Shown here: positions 26,401-39,200 of the stretch, piece after piece
How positions within the stretch are numbered: position 1 is the first letter of the stretch
Layout of the letters: each line of letters begins with the position of its first letter
Origin: Lanius collurio
Lineage: Eukaryota > Chordata > Aves > Passeriformes > Laniidae
Assembly (NCBI GenBank): GCA_020086605.1
Contig: JACBWW010000016.1
Coordinates: 4,357,138 to 4,421,137 of the forward strand
DNA length: 64,000 nt
Direction: 5' to 3'
The notes under the pieces: model-generated
Databases searched by the model: none
The model's input: only the letters and a program-made list of their open reading frames with translations
Told to the model about the DNA's origin: nothing
Translations under genes and position numbers: made by a program

Positions 26401-29400
26401 CTTAATTCTGTAAAACTAAGGTGTCATCAATGAAAATAGTCACTACTCTATTGATGATTTAATTATTAGAGGTGACAGGAACAGTGGAACACAGTTGAAA
26501 TCAGCAAAGTTTGCCATTTCTATTCCAATCTTGTATTTTATGGTTCTCATCATGAATTTAGGGAGTCCAGTAGCTTCCCTGATGTAATCAGCTAGAGGTG
26601 ACATGGTTCAATGCATATAATCCACTGTCTTAACAGTCTGTATGATCTCCACAGATTTGAACAGAATTTTCAACTGATGCTGCTAGCCTTCAACTTCATC
26701 TTTGCTGGGAATTTATCCAGTTTGTCTCACAGGAATTCATTCACTTCCATAAATTTGAGCACATCTTCTCTTCCTTCAGCCTTTCTGTTTATTAAATGTA
26801 GTATCCCTGATCCTCTAGATAGGTTTTATTGACTGAAACACAGCAGGTCAACCAGGTAAAGAAGTTGTCCAGGCAACACAGAGTGATCTTTTAAGCACCA
26901 AGAGTAGCCTCTTAAATACTTTTGATTTAAGTGTTTTTGTGAAAATCCTGATGTCATGTGATGCACTCATCTAATTTACTTCAACCTTGGATCTGGCTGG
27001 TAAATATGGTGATAGTAAACAAAACATACACTTCAACAGAAACCGGAAAAAGTTGGGCAGTATAATTGCCTTTATCATTCTTCACAGAATTCTTTGTCTT
27101 TTCTCATCAACAAATCTGTGATGTCTTGTTACACAATTCTGACTCTGGCTTCACAGCTTTGAGGAAAAACTAGTTACTCTTCATGATCCAGCTCCGGAGA
27201 TGTAAAGTATGTTTGCCCTGCTTCATTCCACTAAAAAGGTGATTCCCTCCAAAATATCTATATTTACCACCTCATCTTCTCACCCTCACAGGTAAAACCA
27301 GTCACTTTCCCAAGTGCTCTAATGAAGCAATGTCATTTTATTAGGTAACTTAAAGGACAGCTAGAAAATATTTAAATACCTGCTTATACTTGAAGTTTAT
27401 ATCATTATCTTTCAGTCTGAAAGCATTTTTTATTAAGTTTTCATAATAAACCACTTATTGAGTATTTGTTCCTACTGGGGATCTTTTAAGAAATATGAAA
27501 AATTCCTGTTTGGGTCAGTGTTACAGGACCATTGGTCAATTATCCTTATGAAGAAATAAACATGAAAGAACTGTTTGAATAAGAAATGTTCTTGAATTTT
27601 AATTCAAGGGTATATAGAAAAATGAGATATTCTCTTGGCATCACCGAGATAGATTAGTGCTGATCTGGTTAAGAAAGCCCAGTTGATTTTGGAGTGACTT
27701 TTTTGGATTCTGCTAGTGTTAGTGAAAGGTGGAGTAACCATCTCTGAAAGACAAAAGTGCCCAACTTCCATTTGCCTAATAGCAAGTTTCTGCCTTTTTT
27801 TTTTTTTCTTTAATCAATCTGGAAGTAATTTGAGTATAAAAATAATGAGTATTCTCATGAAAAATCTGTTTTCATGCTACTTTTAACTGTCGTGTTTAGG
27901 AAATGTGTTTTTGATTTATCCAGATAGGTATTCTGATAGGTAACAACAGGAATGGCACTATATTAGGGAGACATTGTCTCCTTGTCATTCTTAGAGCAGG
28001 ATAAAATGTGAGGCTTCTGAGGGTATGGGAAATGAGTTTCAGTACATGAAATGTTTTGACTTTTAACTAAAAGATTGAGTCCTACAGTGCCGCCATCTTT
28101 TGAAGATTAAATCCACATGGCACTATATGGAATACAATATCCATTGTTCATACTTCTTGAATGACTTGGAATCGTGTGTTAACATGATGAAACCAGATGG
28201 GATGTTCAAACACTAAACTCCATTCAGTGGTAGCCAGATGTCTTTCCTGGAGGATGGGGGAGGGATCCTCTAAATAGAAATTTCAGAAAAGATAGTAATT
28301 GTCAAATTTTGAGGAATTTATTCAAGAGATAAATATGTTATATTGATGATTCATTACTTGTATATCTGTTTTTAAGCAAGTTTGATCTCTCATCTTTGCT
28401 CCTGTCTTCAGATATGGATGTATCACCTGATGCAAAATGTTTGTTTCCCCCTGGCTCCTCTTTTCCCCTTTCAAATGAGGAAGTAGAAGTAAAATGAACT
28501 TAGCAAGTATGCTGGGAGATATAGGGATTTTTTTTTTTGTGGCTCAACTAGCATCTTAAAAACAAAAAGTGGAAAAAGAAAGCAGCAGAGAACAAAGTAA
28601 GTCAAAAGCAAACTGCAGAATGTAGTACTAAATTTAAAAAAAATGTTTATCAAATGTTTAGCGGTTGCTCAGAAAGTTTGTATGTCCAGATTAGATTAAC
28701 AAATGTTTCTATTATAAGCCAGTTATATCCTGCTGCTAGATTTGCAGAAAATTCATGGATATCTCCTTGTGTCTTAAAAAAACCCCAACAAAACAAAACC
28801 TCTTCGGTTGTACTACCTTTGACCCTTAGAAAAATTCCACTACAGTGCGCTTGCAGCAGTGGGGAGAGACTGTAAATATGTTTAGACAGGTGGTACAGTC
28901 TGAGGCCTCCTTTAAGGAAATGGAAAACAATGCAGAAGGCCTTCATTTAGAAATGTTCTCATGTAATGAAATATGCCCAACATCTTTCAGTGCAGAATGC
29001 CTTTTCCAGTGAATCTCACTGCTTGTCATGAAATAAAGTACAAGTTTTCAAACAGAACAATTGAGAAGCAGTCTCCCCCACATTTCTCTTTAATGCTATC
29101 TTAACATCACTTATTTCACATTTGTGCAGTAAAAGAAATGACAGCCAAGTTAAGTTTCTAAATTTAAAACTACTGGATGACAAATCTTTGGCAAGGAGGG
29201 ATGCACAATTCTAGTCTTCGTTATGCTTGCCTCCTCCTGTAGTAGGGAGCTAAGGAAAAAAGGAGCAGGAAGCTCATTAAGGTCTTGTGGCCAAAGGCCA
29301 CCAACCCCTCTCCCATAAAAGTCTCAAATTTTCTTGACTGTCTCCTCTTCCTTTGCAAAGTCCAAAACTTGCAGAGGATCCTTAGGGCATCCAGCAGGAA

Positions 29401-32039
29401 ATCCTTGCTGTCTGTTTTGTGTAAATCCCAAAGAAGGAAAGAAAAGAACAAGGATTTAGGCACTCTGTTGTGAGTTACCCATCAGAAAGGCGTTGGAGGA
29501 GGGTGGAATGGAGACCTGGTTCTTAATGCAATAAAAAGTTTGGATTTCAGCCAGATCCCACTGGTCCATTCCATGTCCTTGATGTTGTCTTGACCTGTGC
29601 ATGCAAGGTATCATTCTCCTTTCTCCAGGAGTGTGTTGGGAGCACACGACAGAGGCCTACCCCACTGGAGCCTGCTGGGATTAGTGCTGAATGGGATTCC
29701 CAGTGCTGATGGCCACAAAGGTACAAGTGTGTTGCCATCTCCTCAGAGAAACAACACAGTTGTGCATCTAAGAAATAGATTCATGAACTTGAGACACATT
29801 CTGTGTTAGTCCTCGTTCCCTTTGAACTATTTCTTAAAGTTCAGGATTTTTTTGTGGTACAAATTTAAACCAGTATTTCAGCAAGAAACCATCCTGATTC
29901 CTCCTTGAAAAGGACAGGAACTTCGTCAGCTTTTTAAGTAAATTAGGTTTCACTTCCTTCATTAGCATGATGATAGATTTTTTTTTTTCATGGAAAAGAT
30001 CTTAAATTACCCCAAATTTAATACTGAGTCGGAAAAATTCAGCTAGAATACTGATACTGAAAGAATAGTCCTGATTAATGATTCTCTAAATGAAGATATG
30101 TAATATTTATTCCCTGACTATAAGTACAAAACTGGTATAGGAAAGTGGTTAGAGGGATGTTTTCTCCTCTTAAAAGAAAAAAAAATCCAACCAAAAAAAC
30201 CCCCGCAAAATGAGTGTGTTTTGTGGATTTGACCATAAAACAAAGCAGTAAAACTTGATAATTACAAACAGATACAGCAAAAAAATAAAGTTGCCAATGA
30301 GGTAAGGAAAGAGCAATCTTGAATTTATAAACAAACTGTCAGATGAATCCCACACGTTGAAATACCAGTGTCCTATAAGTTGACTTAGTGAAATTTCATG
30401 AGACTCTGCTTGCTTTACTGTAATATTTTGTGTTCTGTCAGATTGCAACCTGGTTATTTTTTGAGATTTCCACAATAATGAAAATGTAGATTGGAAGTCC
30501 TAATCTTTCTTGTGTCAATTTAATGGAAGTATTTGTGTATCTTCAAGCTGCTCCATAAAAAGGCAGTATGTCACCTGTATTTATGCTTTTAAGTAAAATT
30601 TTTAAAACTCTCCTCATACGTAGAGCAACGTTGTGTGTTTATGTAACCAGTTCCGATTTTTACATCTTTACATTTTGCTGTTTGCAGAGGAACACAGCGA
30701 TTCAGGGTAGAGTTGTTTAGAGAAGCAGATTGGGTGGGGGTAGAAGAGATGGGTAAGAAGCTGCAAATCAGCAAATGGATTTCACAAGAGGAATCTGTCT
30801 CTGGTTTCAGAATTTTGTGAGCTGATGCTCTGAAGCAAGCCTGAGCTCTGGTCTTGGCTATGCAGAGAATCTGAAATGAAGGTTGATTTTTCTTCCTTGT
30901 CTCTGATATATTGGGAAATCTTTTACTTGAAGAAAACTGGGGTTTTTTAAGCGTTATGCAAGACTGAACTATTACATAAGAATTGCAGACGGAGACACCT
31001 GGTTGTTTGGGGGTTTTTTGTTATGGCTTTTTTCAACTGACATGAAAAAAAGATTATAATGAAGCACAATTTAAAGATGTTTTGCTTTAATTTCCTTTCT
31101 CTGGGTAAAATGTGTAGTGAAGGCACTAGGAACGATTGCAAGTTAGAGGATGAGGGAAACGTATTCACAGGATAAAGAAGGTTCAGTGGACAGCTTTCTG
31201 TGGTTTAGGTGCACATATTGCAGGTAGGAGAGACTGATAATCCATAAGAGTAAATGAATCAAAGCACTAGAATAGTATCCTATTTCTGCCGTGCTGTTTT
31301 TTTCAGCAGAATTTAGTATGTTATCTGAATATTGCAACAAATCAGTTTAGAACTTACAGAGGTTAAGATTGAGTCTCTTCTGAAAGCCATTATTTTGATG
31401 TTCCACATTAGCAGAAAATGAGTTCATATTTTTGGTAATCTAGTTTTTCTTAAATTAGAATCTTGATTAATTTCAGTTTTATTCATTTTCATACTTGTAA
31501 ATAATTGTAATGTCATTAATTTGCAAACATTGCAAAAACTTCATCTTAGTTTGTAGTACTGAAAAAAAATTTAAAATAGCTACCTACAGAAAAATAAATG
31601 GAACCACTTTTCCAGGCAGAGGTTTCTGAAGTTCTGAGAGTAAAGGACCCAAATTGCTGCTTTCACTAATATATGGCAGACTCAAAAGTGATGATCTTGG
31701 TGAGATAGTAGGTGAAAACAGTGTGAAAATTCACTTCATTCTGATTATTTCAAGTCCAGCTCTTCAGAGCTATGTGTTTCCTTCACAGAAACAATGTCTG
31801 TTTTCAGTCTGCAGAAGTAGTTTAATTCTCAGCTGTGCAAAAAATACAATTATGACAAGTACACTTGACCTTCAGTGAAATTAAGGCGAGTACCACCTGC
31901 ACTAAATATGTCTTGTAAACAGTGTCGGGAGCAGAGGGATACAGCCTGGCTAGAAGTCAAATACAGTTGCATGGCTTACTGCAATAATAGCATTTCAGAT
32001 TTTTAAAGTTTTGACTTCTAATTGTACCCTACTCTTAAA
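23401..32039. other. Non-coding DNA, no gene seen
   Basis: About 8.6 kb without recognisable genes or repeats. T tracts lie at 24204-24216 and 27795-27807. A slightly G+C-richer patch at 29560-29730 has open frames on both strands but no identifiable product. The many short frames elsewhere have ordinary A+T-rich composition. Confidence 0.6.
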
Positions 32040-32150
32040 CAAGGAGTGTTGATGAGTTGCTAGCAGCTGCGCTGTGAACAGGAGCACTCTTTGTGCTGAG
32101 ATAAAGCTGCTCAGCTCTAGAAATAATCTGTAATGCAATAAACAACTTTC
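32040..32150. promoter_or_regulatory. Small candidate regulatory block
   Basis: The block has GCTAGCAGCTGCGC with a CAGCTG E-box, AGCAC/GTGCT inverted around five bases near 32082-32096, and a GATAA-type core in GAGATAAAGC. It is followed directly by a T14 tract (32151-32164). The evidence is motif content alone. Confidence 0.2.
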
Positions 32151-32164
32151 TTTTTTTTTTTTTT

Positions 32165-33488
32165 CATTATTCTCTTGTAGTTTCAGGGTTACAAATTAAA
32201 TTGAAAAACATAAGAAAACTCTTTCAGGACACACTTCCCAGAATGTTTTGACCCCTTGACCTGTGCCTACCCCTAGAATAAACTACTATATTAACATCCA
32301 TATTTTGTTCTAAAGAAAAATGTCCCCCCAAATCAGAACCCTTAAAACTACCTAGATTATGAAGATGACCTAGGCTAATTTTATTCAGCAATGTTATGGG
32401 AAAACACCAAAATATTCTTTTAGAAAGGCACAGTATCCTGGAAGCAGTATCTGCGGCTTAGCATATCTGAAAGGCCATCCAGTAAAATAAATGTTTTAGT
32501 CAGAATGCAAACACATCTCTGTCACAACCATTCCTTTAATGTAAACCCTCATCTGAACTCTTTTTATTTAAGTCTCACCTTGAAGTAATGCAGTACACAG
32601 AAGATGTGTTAGCCTGGGTTATTCTGGCTAGACAGCTCTGACTAGTAGGGTTTTCCATAAAGCCTACCTGCTGCTATTCACCTCTCTTAAACCAATCCTT
32701 TTCCTCCTTTCTTTTCCTTCAGTATAATGAACATTTCTCAGCATAGCTCAGTGATGAAGGAATGTGGGCAAGTTAGTCAGTTATTTAAAAGTTTAAAATT
32801 TCTAAATCATCATTTCTAATTTTTTGGGGGGCACAATTAACTAGTATGGATCAAAAAGTGCAGGAACCATGATTGGACAGTCTTGGATTTCCAGTAAGAT
32901 TTATTCCACTGCAGAAGGGTGAATTTTAGTACCTGGTATTATTATAGAGTGAAAATCATCTTCAGTGCCAGATCAAACCCAAAGGAGCCAGAAGTCTGGC
33001 AGTATAGTGTGGATGGGGAAAATGGGTTCCTTGCCAACACTGGCAGGAAATGCCCACAGTACACCTTCCAGAAACAACACAAAATCTCAAGTGGTCTTCA
33101 AGATGATGGTACCCAGCTTATACTTTCTCCTCAGCAAAGTTAAATTTTAGACCTCAAAAATCTCAGCAACTATCTACTAAATATAAAGCACAGAGAAATA
33201 ATTATGTATGTGTGTACTGTCTTTTATAGTATCTTCAATACTGACAACTGTAGAATTTATAGAAATAATACACTCTTTATTTTTGTAAATCAAAATTGAA
33301 ATTGTACAGATCTTATGTAGTTTAGCTCTTTTTATTATTAGATTCTAAACCTGCTGTTTTTCTTTAGATTGGGACTGATATAAATTTTAATTAATAACTG
33401 TACAAGAAATCACATTTTTTTCCTGAGGAAAATGAGCTCTATTGCCTTGGCTATTTTGTAGCAAGGGGTTTTAGTTTTTTGTGGGGTG
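32165..33488. other. Non-coding DNA, no gene seen
   Basis: No recognisable gene. Overlapping plus-strand frames at 32919-33150 (74 and 61 codons) lie in sequence somewhat richer in G+C than the flanks, but their products match nothing I know. A MIR-like GGGCAAGTTA near 32766 is too short to call. Confidence 0.5.
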
Positions 33489-33511
33489 TTTTTTTTTTTT
33501 TTTTTTTTTTT
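33489..33511. repeat. T23 homopolymer
   Basis: Twenty-three consecutive T residues. No retroposed sequence can be recognised on either side, so this may be a simple slippage tract rather than a retrotransposon tail. Confidence 0.95.
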
Positions 33512-33749
33512 GTCTTCCATTTCCACAGCAAAGAGAATTAATTTAAGAGAGATCAATAGTGTTGCTGGCATATGTTGCATACTCCTGGTATAATTCACAG
33601 TGCTGGGGAGCATGAGATGAGTTTATACTTAATCTTGTATCTTGTTGTGTAGAGTTATGTAAATTAAATACCCCTACAAAGGAGCTTTTGTTTTTATTAA
33701 TTGAATGCAGTAATAGCAATAAGGGAAAACGTGTAAAACAAATCATTGT

Positions 33750-34010
33750 GTGTACTTGGGATGAAAAAATGTGCTAACCCTTGATATTGGGTGGGCGTAA
33801 TGGATGTGTAAAGTGCTGTGTGCACTTTGCAGTGTGTGAAACCTGCAAAAACTTTCCAATAATGTTAAAGCACTTGCAAAAATGTTGCACCTGGAGTAGG
33901 GAGGAGTGAAGAGGGCAAAGGTCAGCATTAGGCATTAAGACACTGACTAAACAGACTTTACACTCGGTGAAAAGTCCAGACAACCCCTGCAGTGTCATCT
34001 TACAACTCTG
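33750..34010. promoter_or_regulatory. Candidate regulatory block with 7-bp hairpin
   Basis: AAAGTGC (33810-33816) and GCACTTT (33822-33828) form a perfect inverted repeat around TGTGT. Several related GCAAAA and AAGCACTTGC motifs follow within 70 bases, and CpGs occur near 33796 and 33965. The local density of similar short motifs suggests a protein-binding cluster. This is inference only. Confidence 0.25.
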
Positions 34011-34489
34011 GTTTTCTTCTTTTCAGGACATAGTAATCCATAAATACACTCAAGTCACCAGCAGCTTAGCTCTTCCCCCTCTTCTCCCCCTTTCTAACTC
34101 TCCTTTCATTTATAATTCTTACATAAAGATCTGAATTTTTAACCCTTTCCAAGTCTTTTAATCAACCTTGAGAACTGCTTTTCTTCACTGTTGTCATTTG
34201 GTAGACTTGTCTTTTTAAGTCCTTTTCTTTGCAAATTTTTCTCTTAGAAAAATGGCTTCTAATGAGCTAAAAAAAAAGAAATGCTTGAAAACTAGTAAAA
34301 ACTCAGTGTATGGAAAAGATATTCTGGAAGATTATCAGTTTTTTACTTCTTAAAGTGTGGTTATTAAACTCTGTAAACTACTTAAAACAGTCTTTATTTC
34401 TGAAGCTTATTAACCAGGCATTCTATATAAAATATCTCATGGGATGTAGTATATATATTTTTTTTTTCTGAGCTTTTTTGTTTGTATAG

Positions 34490-34607
34490 ATGAAACCAGT
34501 TTTAGCTGGGATGCTGCAGGAAAAGAATCATCTTGCTTGCCATTGTTGGGTTTTTTTTCAATCAGAGAAAAACCTCATCAATTTCTCTAAAGTGGAAAAA
34601 TGCAGAG
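34490..34607 (+). other. Exon-like segment, 118 bp
   Basis: A long pyrimidine tract ending in TTTGTATAG (34481-34489) forms a strong acceptor. TGCAGAG|GTAAGA (donor GT at 34608-34609) is a near-consensus donor. Between them one frame is fully open and begins with ATG (MKPVLAGMLQEKN...), and 118 bp is a typical internal exon length. Against coding use, the segment contains a T8 run and ordinary A+T-rich codons, and the peptide is unfamiliar. It could be an exon of an unannotated transcript, coding or not, or a chance pairing of splice motifs. Confidence 0.25.
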
Positions 34608-34819
34608 GTAAGACAAAGAGGTGTTTGTACTTTCATCATACAATTAAGTCGTTCAGTTTTGCATCTATTACACTCAGTAGACGAAAGCATGAGACCAAAG
34701 TGATTTTAATCATTTTATCTGATCCCATTATCCATATCCCATGGCTTAAGAGACTGGATAGACTCCTAATATAGTCTGGAGCCTTGACAGTAAAAATAGG
34801 CTAGTGAAATACAGCCCAT

Positions 34820-35080
34820 CAGTTGCATGTAACTGTGCACATTTTGCTCACTTCCTCTCCTTGTTCTGAGCACTGCACAAAGCTGTATTTCCATGCACGA
34901 TATTTTCCTCTCACCCACTTTTCACTATCCCACCCTATCTGCAAACCAGCTGAGATGTTCAATAGCTCTGTCAAATTGCCTTTTTCATTAATTTTTATAT
35001 CTTGTGAGCACTGACACAAGATAGCTGAAAGTCTGAGTGTTTCTTTCATGCTGTGCATGAACGTTGATTAGTAACAACAT
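34820..35080. promoter_or_regulatory. Possible conserved non-coding element
   Basis: This is a homopolymer-free stretch with CpG near 34898 and 35061, TGTCAAATTGCC near 34970 and a TTCATTAATTTTTAT homeodomain-like site near 34985. It ends just before the T14 tract at 35101-35114. The support is weak and motif-based. Confidence 0.2.
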
Positions 35081-35414
35081 TAATAAGAAAATGTTTTGAA
35101 TTTTTTTTTTTTTTAGCACAGAGATCCCTCATACTTACTCAGGGAGGGAAAACCACATTTCTAGTTCCGTGTGTGACATGGTCATTACTCAGTCACAAAA
35201 TGGTGGCCTGAAAAGGTCTCCTGGCCAGTCTCTTGGCCAGTGCAGGCTCATTCATTTCTCCTCCTGCACAGTGATTTTTAGCTTTGCTACTGCAGGGTTT
35301 CTGACTTGGTTTGTTCAGTGGTGGGAATTAAAGAACCATCGATAGAAACAGAAAGGTGAATGTGGGAGCACAATTTAACGGGGGCAGAACTCAGCAGAGC
35401 TATTTCCTTTTCAG

Positions 35415-35523
35415 GGCAATGAGCTCTGTAGAAATTGAAGACCTCTTTCAGCACGATGCTTTTGAGCTCATGTTGAACTTCCAGGGTGGAAGTGCTTCGC
35501 TAGGTGGCCTTCAGGCTTTGGAA
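35415..35523 (+). other. Exon-like segment, 109 bp
   Basis: The acceptor CTATTTCCTTTTCAG ends at 35414 and the donor GAA|GTAAGA begins at 35524. The enclosed frame is open and includes an ATG at 35419, giving MSSVEIEDLFQHDAFELMLN and onward. Composition is better balanced than the flanks. The frame would start with the last base of a codon and end on a codon boundary. Joining it directly to the segment at 34490-34607 would shift to a frame with an immediate stop, so the two are not simple coding neighbours. The peptide is unknown to me; a non-coding transcript or chance motif pairing is possible. Confidence 0.25.
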
Positions 35524-36104
35524 GTAAGAATATGCTTGAAGCCATTCCGGGATTGGCTCCTTGGTGCAGAATACCCAAAGTAATGGGAGTCTGGGGCCCA
35601 GGTTTGCACTCTGGTCATGCAGTGCAGCATCTAAGCTGCTCTCAGTCTCACTGGTGCCCTGGGAACACCTGTTAAATACGCCATTGCAGGAGTCAGCATT
35701 TTAGTGGTAGGCCTTGCATGAGTGTTGAATCTAGAGCATCTTTACAGATGGAGCAGGGTCTTCCATTTATCCTCTATTCTGATGTTTTGTTGCAAGTTAG
35801 TAAAAAAATTAGAAGTGAATGTTCAAGTGCATGAAGAGCTTTAGAAAATTAAGCTAGAATTGAATGACATTGATCTCTTGAGAAAGAGGCTTTTTATCTT
35901 GTCTTTTTGTATCTTTCTTGTTGTAGAAATACCACACCAAAAATGATCTCGCTTAAAAACAAAATACCGTTGTTTTGTCTAGTATTTTATGTTGTTTTCA
36001 GGCATCTGAGGTCTCTCCTGTGCCCTTTGCTGTGGTATCTCATTACTGACCTCTTAATTATAATCACACATTCAAAACTTAAATTCTGCTAATATGACGT
36101 CGAT

Positions 36105-36216
36105 GAGAATCCAGGCAGTTAAATGGTTTGCCCAAGGCTATGAAACATCTTGCTGGAGAGCTGAAATCAGACCTTTTACCATGTCTGCCTGGCCAGACCC
36201 AAGGTCTGTGCTTTGT
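36105..36216 (-). repeat. MIR SINE remnant
   Basis: GTTAAATGGTTTGCCCAAGGC (with TTTGCCCAAGG at 36127-36137), then GAGAGCTGAAATCAGACC, then TCTGCCTGGCCAGACCCAAGG and GTCTGTGCTTT to about 36214, follow in order the reverse complement of the MIR core and tRNA-related part. Divergence is high, as expected for this old family, which is rare but present in bird genomes. Confidence 0.65.
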
Positions 36217-36225
36217 TTTATGTTC

Positions 36226-39200
36226 TCAGGCATGTTTCTTCATGCAAATGTTATTTGGACCGCATGCTTGACATATAGCAAAGGCCATGCTGACCACTGA
36301 ATTTTCTCCTCAATTGTTTTTCACCTTAAGTTTAAAAAATGACTGGGATTTTAATGAAACCCTTTTTTTCTTCAGATTATCTTAATGAAACCATTTTCAT
36401 AACTATTTTTCAGAAATTATATTCTACAGGTTTTGTTGATTCAAACTTATAGCAGTAATATGAAACCACCAACCATTCAAGCCTAAAGTTAAACTAAACT
36501 GTGAGGAGTGAATTTATACAAAATAGTTTGGCCAAAAGTCCGTTGTTAATTTTTTTTTAACCAACCAAACTTGCTCTGTATTGCTCTCAATTAGTCTTTT
36601 TCCCCACCCCCTTTTCTTCTGAAGGAGTCATTTTGCCCACTTACCTTATCCATGGGCTAATTAAACACATAGATAGGACTTTGTGCATCCTTTGCATACT
36701 CTACTTGTTAAATCTCAAATATTGTTATATTGTTTCACACCCATCTCACTAAATCCAAGTAAATCAGTAGGTAAAGCTGCAGTGAGGTCATCTGTGAGTG
36801 TATTTCTGTAGGAAATGTTTCTGTGTGATACATACAGTTTTTGCAGTCTGTACCTCGCATGTAGATCACACAGACACAACTGAGGCTGATCACAGCCAAC
36901 GCAGCGTGGGTGGGATGTGTGTGGGTAAAATCTGCATAGGCAGATTTGAAACGTTTGAAGGTTACAGGTGTTTTAGGGTCAGTATTTTGGACAGTGGAAA
37001 AATATATTTTTCTGACTCTTCTAAAATGTTTTTTTCAAAAATTTCTTTTAGAACCATATCCTTCAAATCTTCTGCCTTCATTAGAAAAGGTAAAGCAGTT
37101 CATGCTTTAATTCAGACATCCTTTTCAGTCTTTTTGGTCATTCTTTGCTTGTTTTGGGAGGTTTGTTTCCAGTTTTATGGGGTCTTGTTTTGGTCCTTTT
37201 TTGTTGTTTTTTTTTATTTTTTTTATTTGGCGATTAAATGATGGCAAGTACCTGCTTGCCTGGTGTCTGATAGACATACATCTTCCTTGTTACACGCATT
37301 TCTAAAAGAGGAACTCGTGAGGAGTTTTGTCTGAATGCTACTAGATTTGCTGCCGTACAAATAATATAAATTAAATATTCTTAATTATTTTAGCTCATAC
37401 CAGAAAAGATCCAGGACAAAGGAGAGATTGATGCAGTGTGCCTTACAATGGTCCTACTGATTTCTCTACTGGCCTTTCCTCTGCACATGGTCAATTAGAA
37501 TTGAAAATCCTGTGCTGATTTCATTCGCTGGAATTTTTAAGCAGGTCAGGAAGAAAGATGTTATTGAAAGGAAAAGTCTCATCTAAATAAGAAAAGAACA
37601 CGTGGCCATCTGGTCTAACTGTACCATGCTGAAAGTAATTTTTACTCTGCTCTAGTTTGAGCTTTGCAACAGTTTGCTAAAATATCAACCAGAAATCTGT
37701 TTACATTAAAACACTCTGTGCTTTTTATCTGTAAAAATGCAGTGTGCAGTTCTCTTCCTATCTGTAATGCATGAGCTCATCTGACCCCATTGCCTTATTG
37801 AGACTGTCTATGTTTCTGGTAGGTTCTCAAGTTACTTCAGCTCTGTAGACATATAAGTGAAACTACCAATCTCTTGAAAGTTGTGGATGTAATTCTGAGC
37901 ACTTTATTCCTAGGACTAAAACTCACTTCTGCTTGAACTAGGAAAGGCTCAAACAAGTCAATGCAACAGGAAGCATGGGGGAAGAGGGGAGAGGAGGGTT
38001 TAAAAAAGGAAATTAGAACTTTGTATGAGCAGCACCATGGAATATGCACAACCAACTGTAGGTCACAGGCTAAGAGGTAAGCTGTAATAGATATCAAATT
38101 TTTGAGGAATGGAGTCCTAAATATGCATGAACTTCCATGATTACATTTTTTCAGCATCAACTATTAAAAAGTTTAAAGAAGCCAGCAAAAAACAGAGGTC
38201 AGCAATTTGCACATGAGGCAAATAAATTCTTCTTTTAAAAAATTAAAACACATAGCTCCAAATCTCAGGATAACGACAGCAGGAGAGTAATGCCATTTTT
38301 GAAGCAACACTGGTCAGGTATCTCCTCTCTACTCTAGCCAGAGCTTTTGTACCCAGCACTCACAAAACCCTCAAGAAACCTTACTGGGAGAAGGGGAGAG
38401 TGGTGAGCTAAACATGGAGGCAAGGACCCTGTATTTGTATACTCTGGCTTAATGCTTATCTCTTATGTGATTAGACATTACTTTTGCACTGCCAAACATT
38501 GCATAAATTGCCAGTTGAAATACCCTTCTAAGACAAGGTAGTGTGTAAATCACTTCTGAAGCTGAGGAATTGATTTGCATAGGATTTCAGCCTTTAGGAA
38601 AGGATAAAAATATGATTGCCTTGTCATTACCTTAAGAAAATGAAAGTGAGCATTTCATCATTTAGCTGCAGGCATTATTTCAAAACACATTTTTGAAACA
38701 AGTAACAAATTTTGTTTCAAAATATAATATACCAGGAAAAGTAGCAAGGAAATTATCACCTTAACACTACTGAACATGTGTACGTACATGTAATTTACAA
38801 ATATATACTCCTCATGTATGACCATTTTGTATAGTTTGCTTGTTATTTCATTTAAGGTGTATAAAATGTTCCTTCAGAAAAGCATTATATCCCTTACTTA
38901 CAAAAAAATAAAGTACAGGAATACAAATTTGACCACAGCTCTGGATTCATTCACTTAATTTTTCTAAAATCTCTTCAGGAATTTTTACTTTGCTGTGGAT
39001 ATTTCTGCCACAACATGCAACCTTTTGTTTGCATGTCTCCGCTGCTACTTGGAAATGAAGTTTTTTTTAAGATTAAATTTATGGGATACTCATGCTGGGT
39101 TCCTTTTCTCATTGTGTTTATAAGTAATATTACAGAAAAAAGCCAAAAAAAAATTCTTATCTTTCCATTAAGATACCTGTTAGAGTTGTTTAAATATAGT

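Noticed and set aside
32755..32815. MIR-like GGGCAAGTTA segment
   Set aside because: Only about ten bases agree and neighbouring blocks do not follow the consensus.
36798..37241. 147-codon plus-strand frame, the longest in the window
   Set aside because: It ends in T-rich low-complexity sequence and has no known motif or coding-like codon use.
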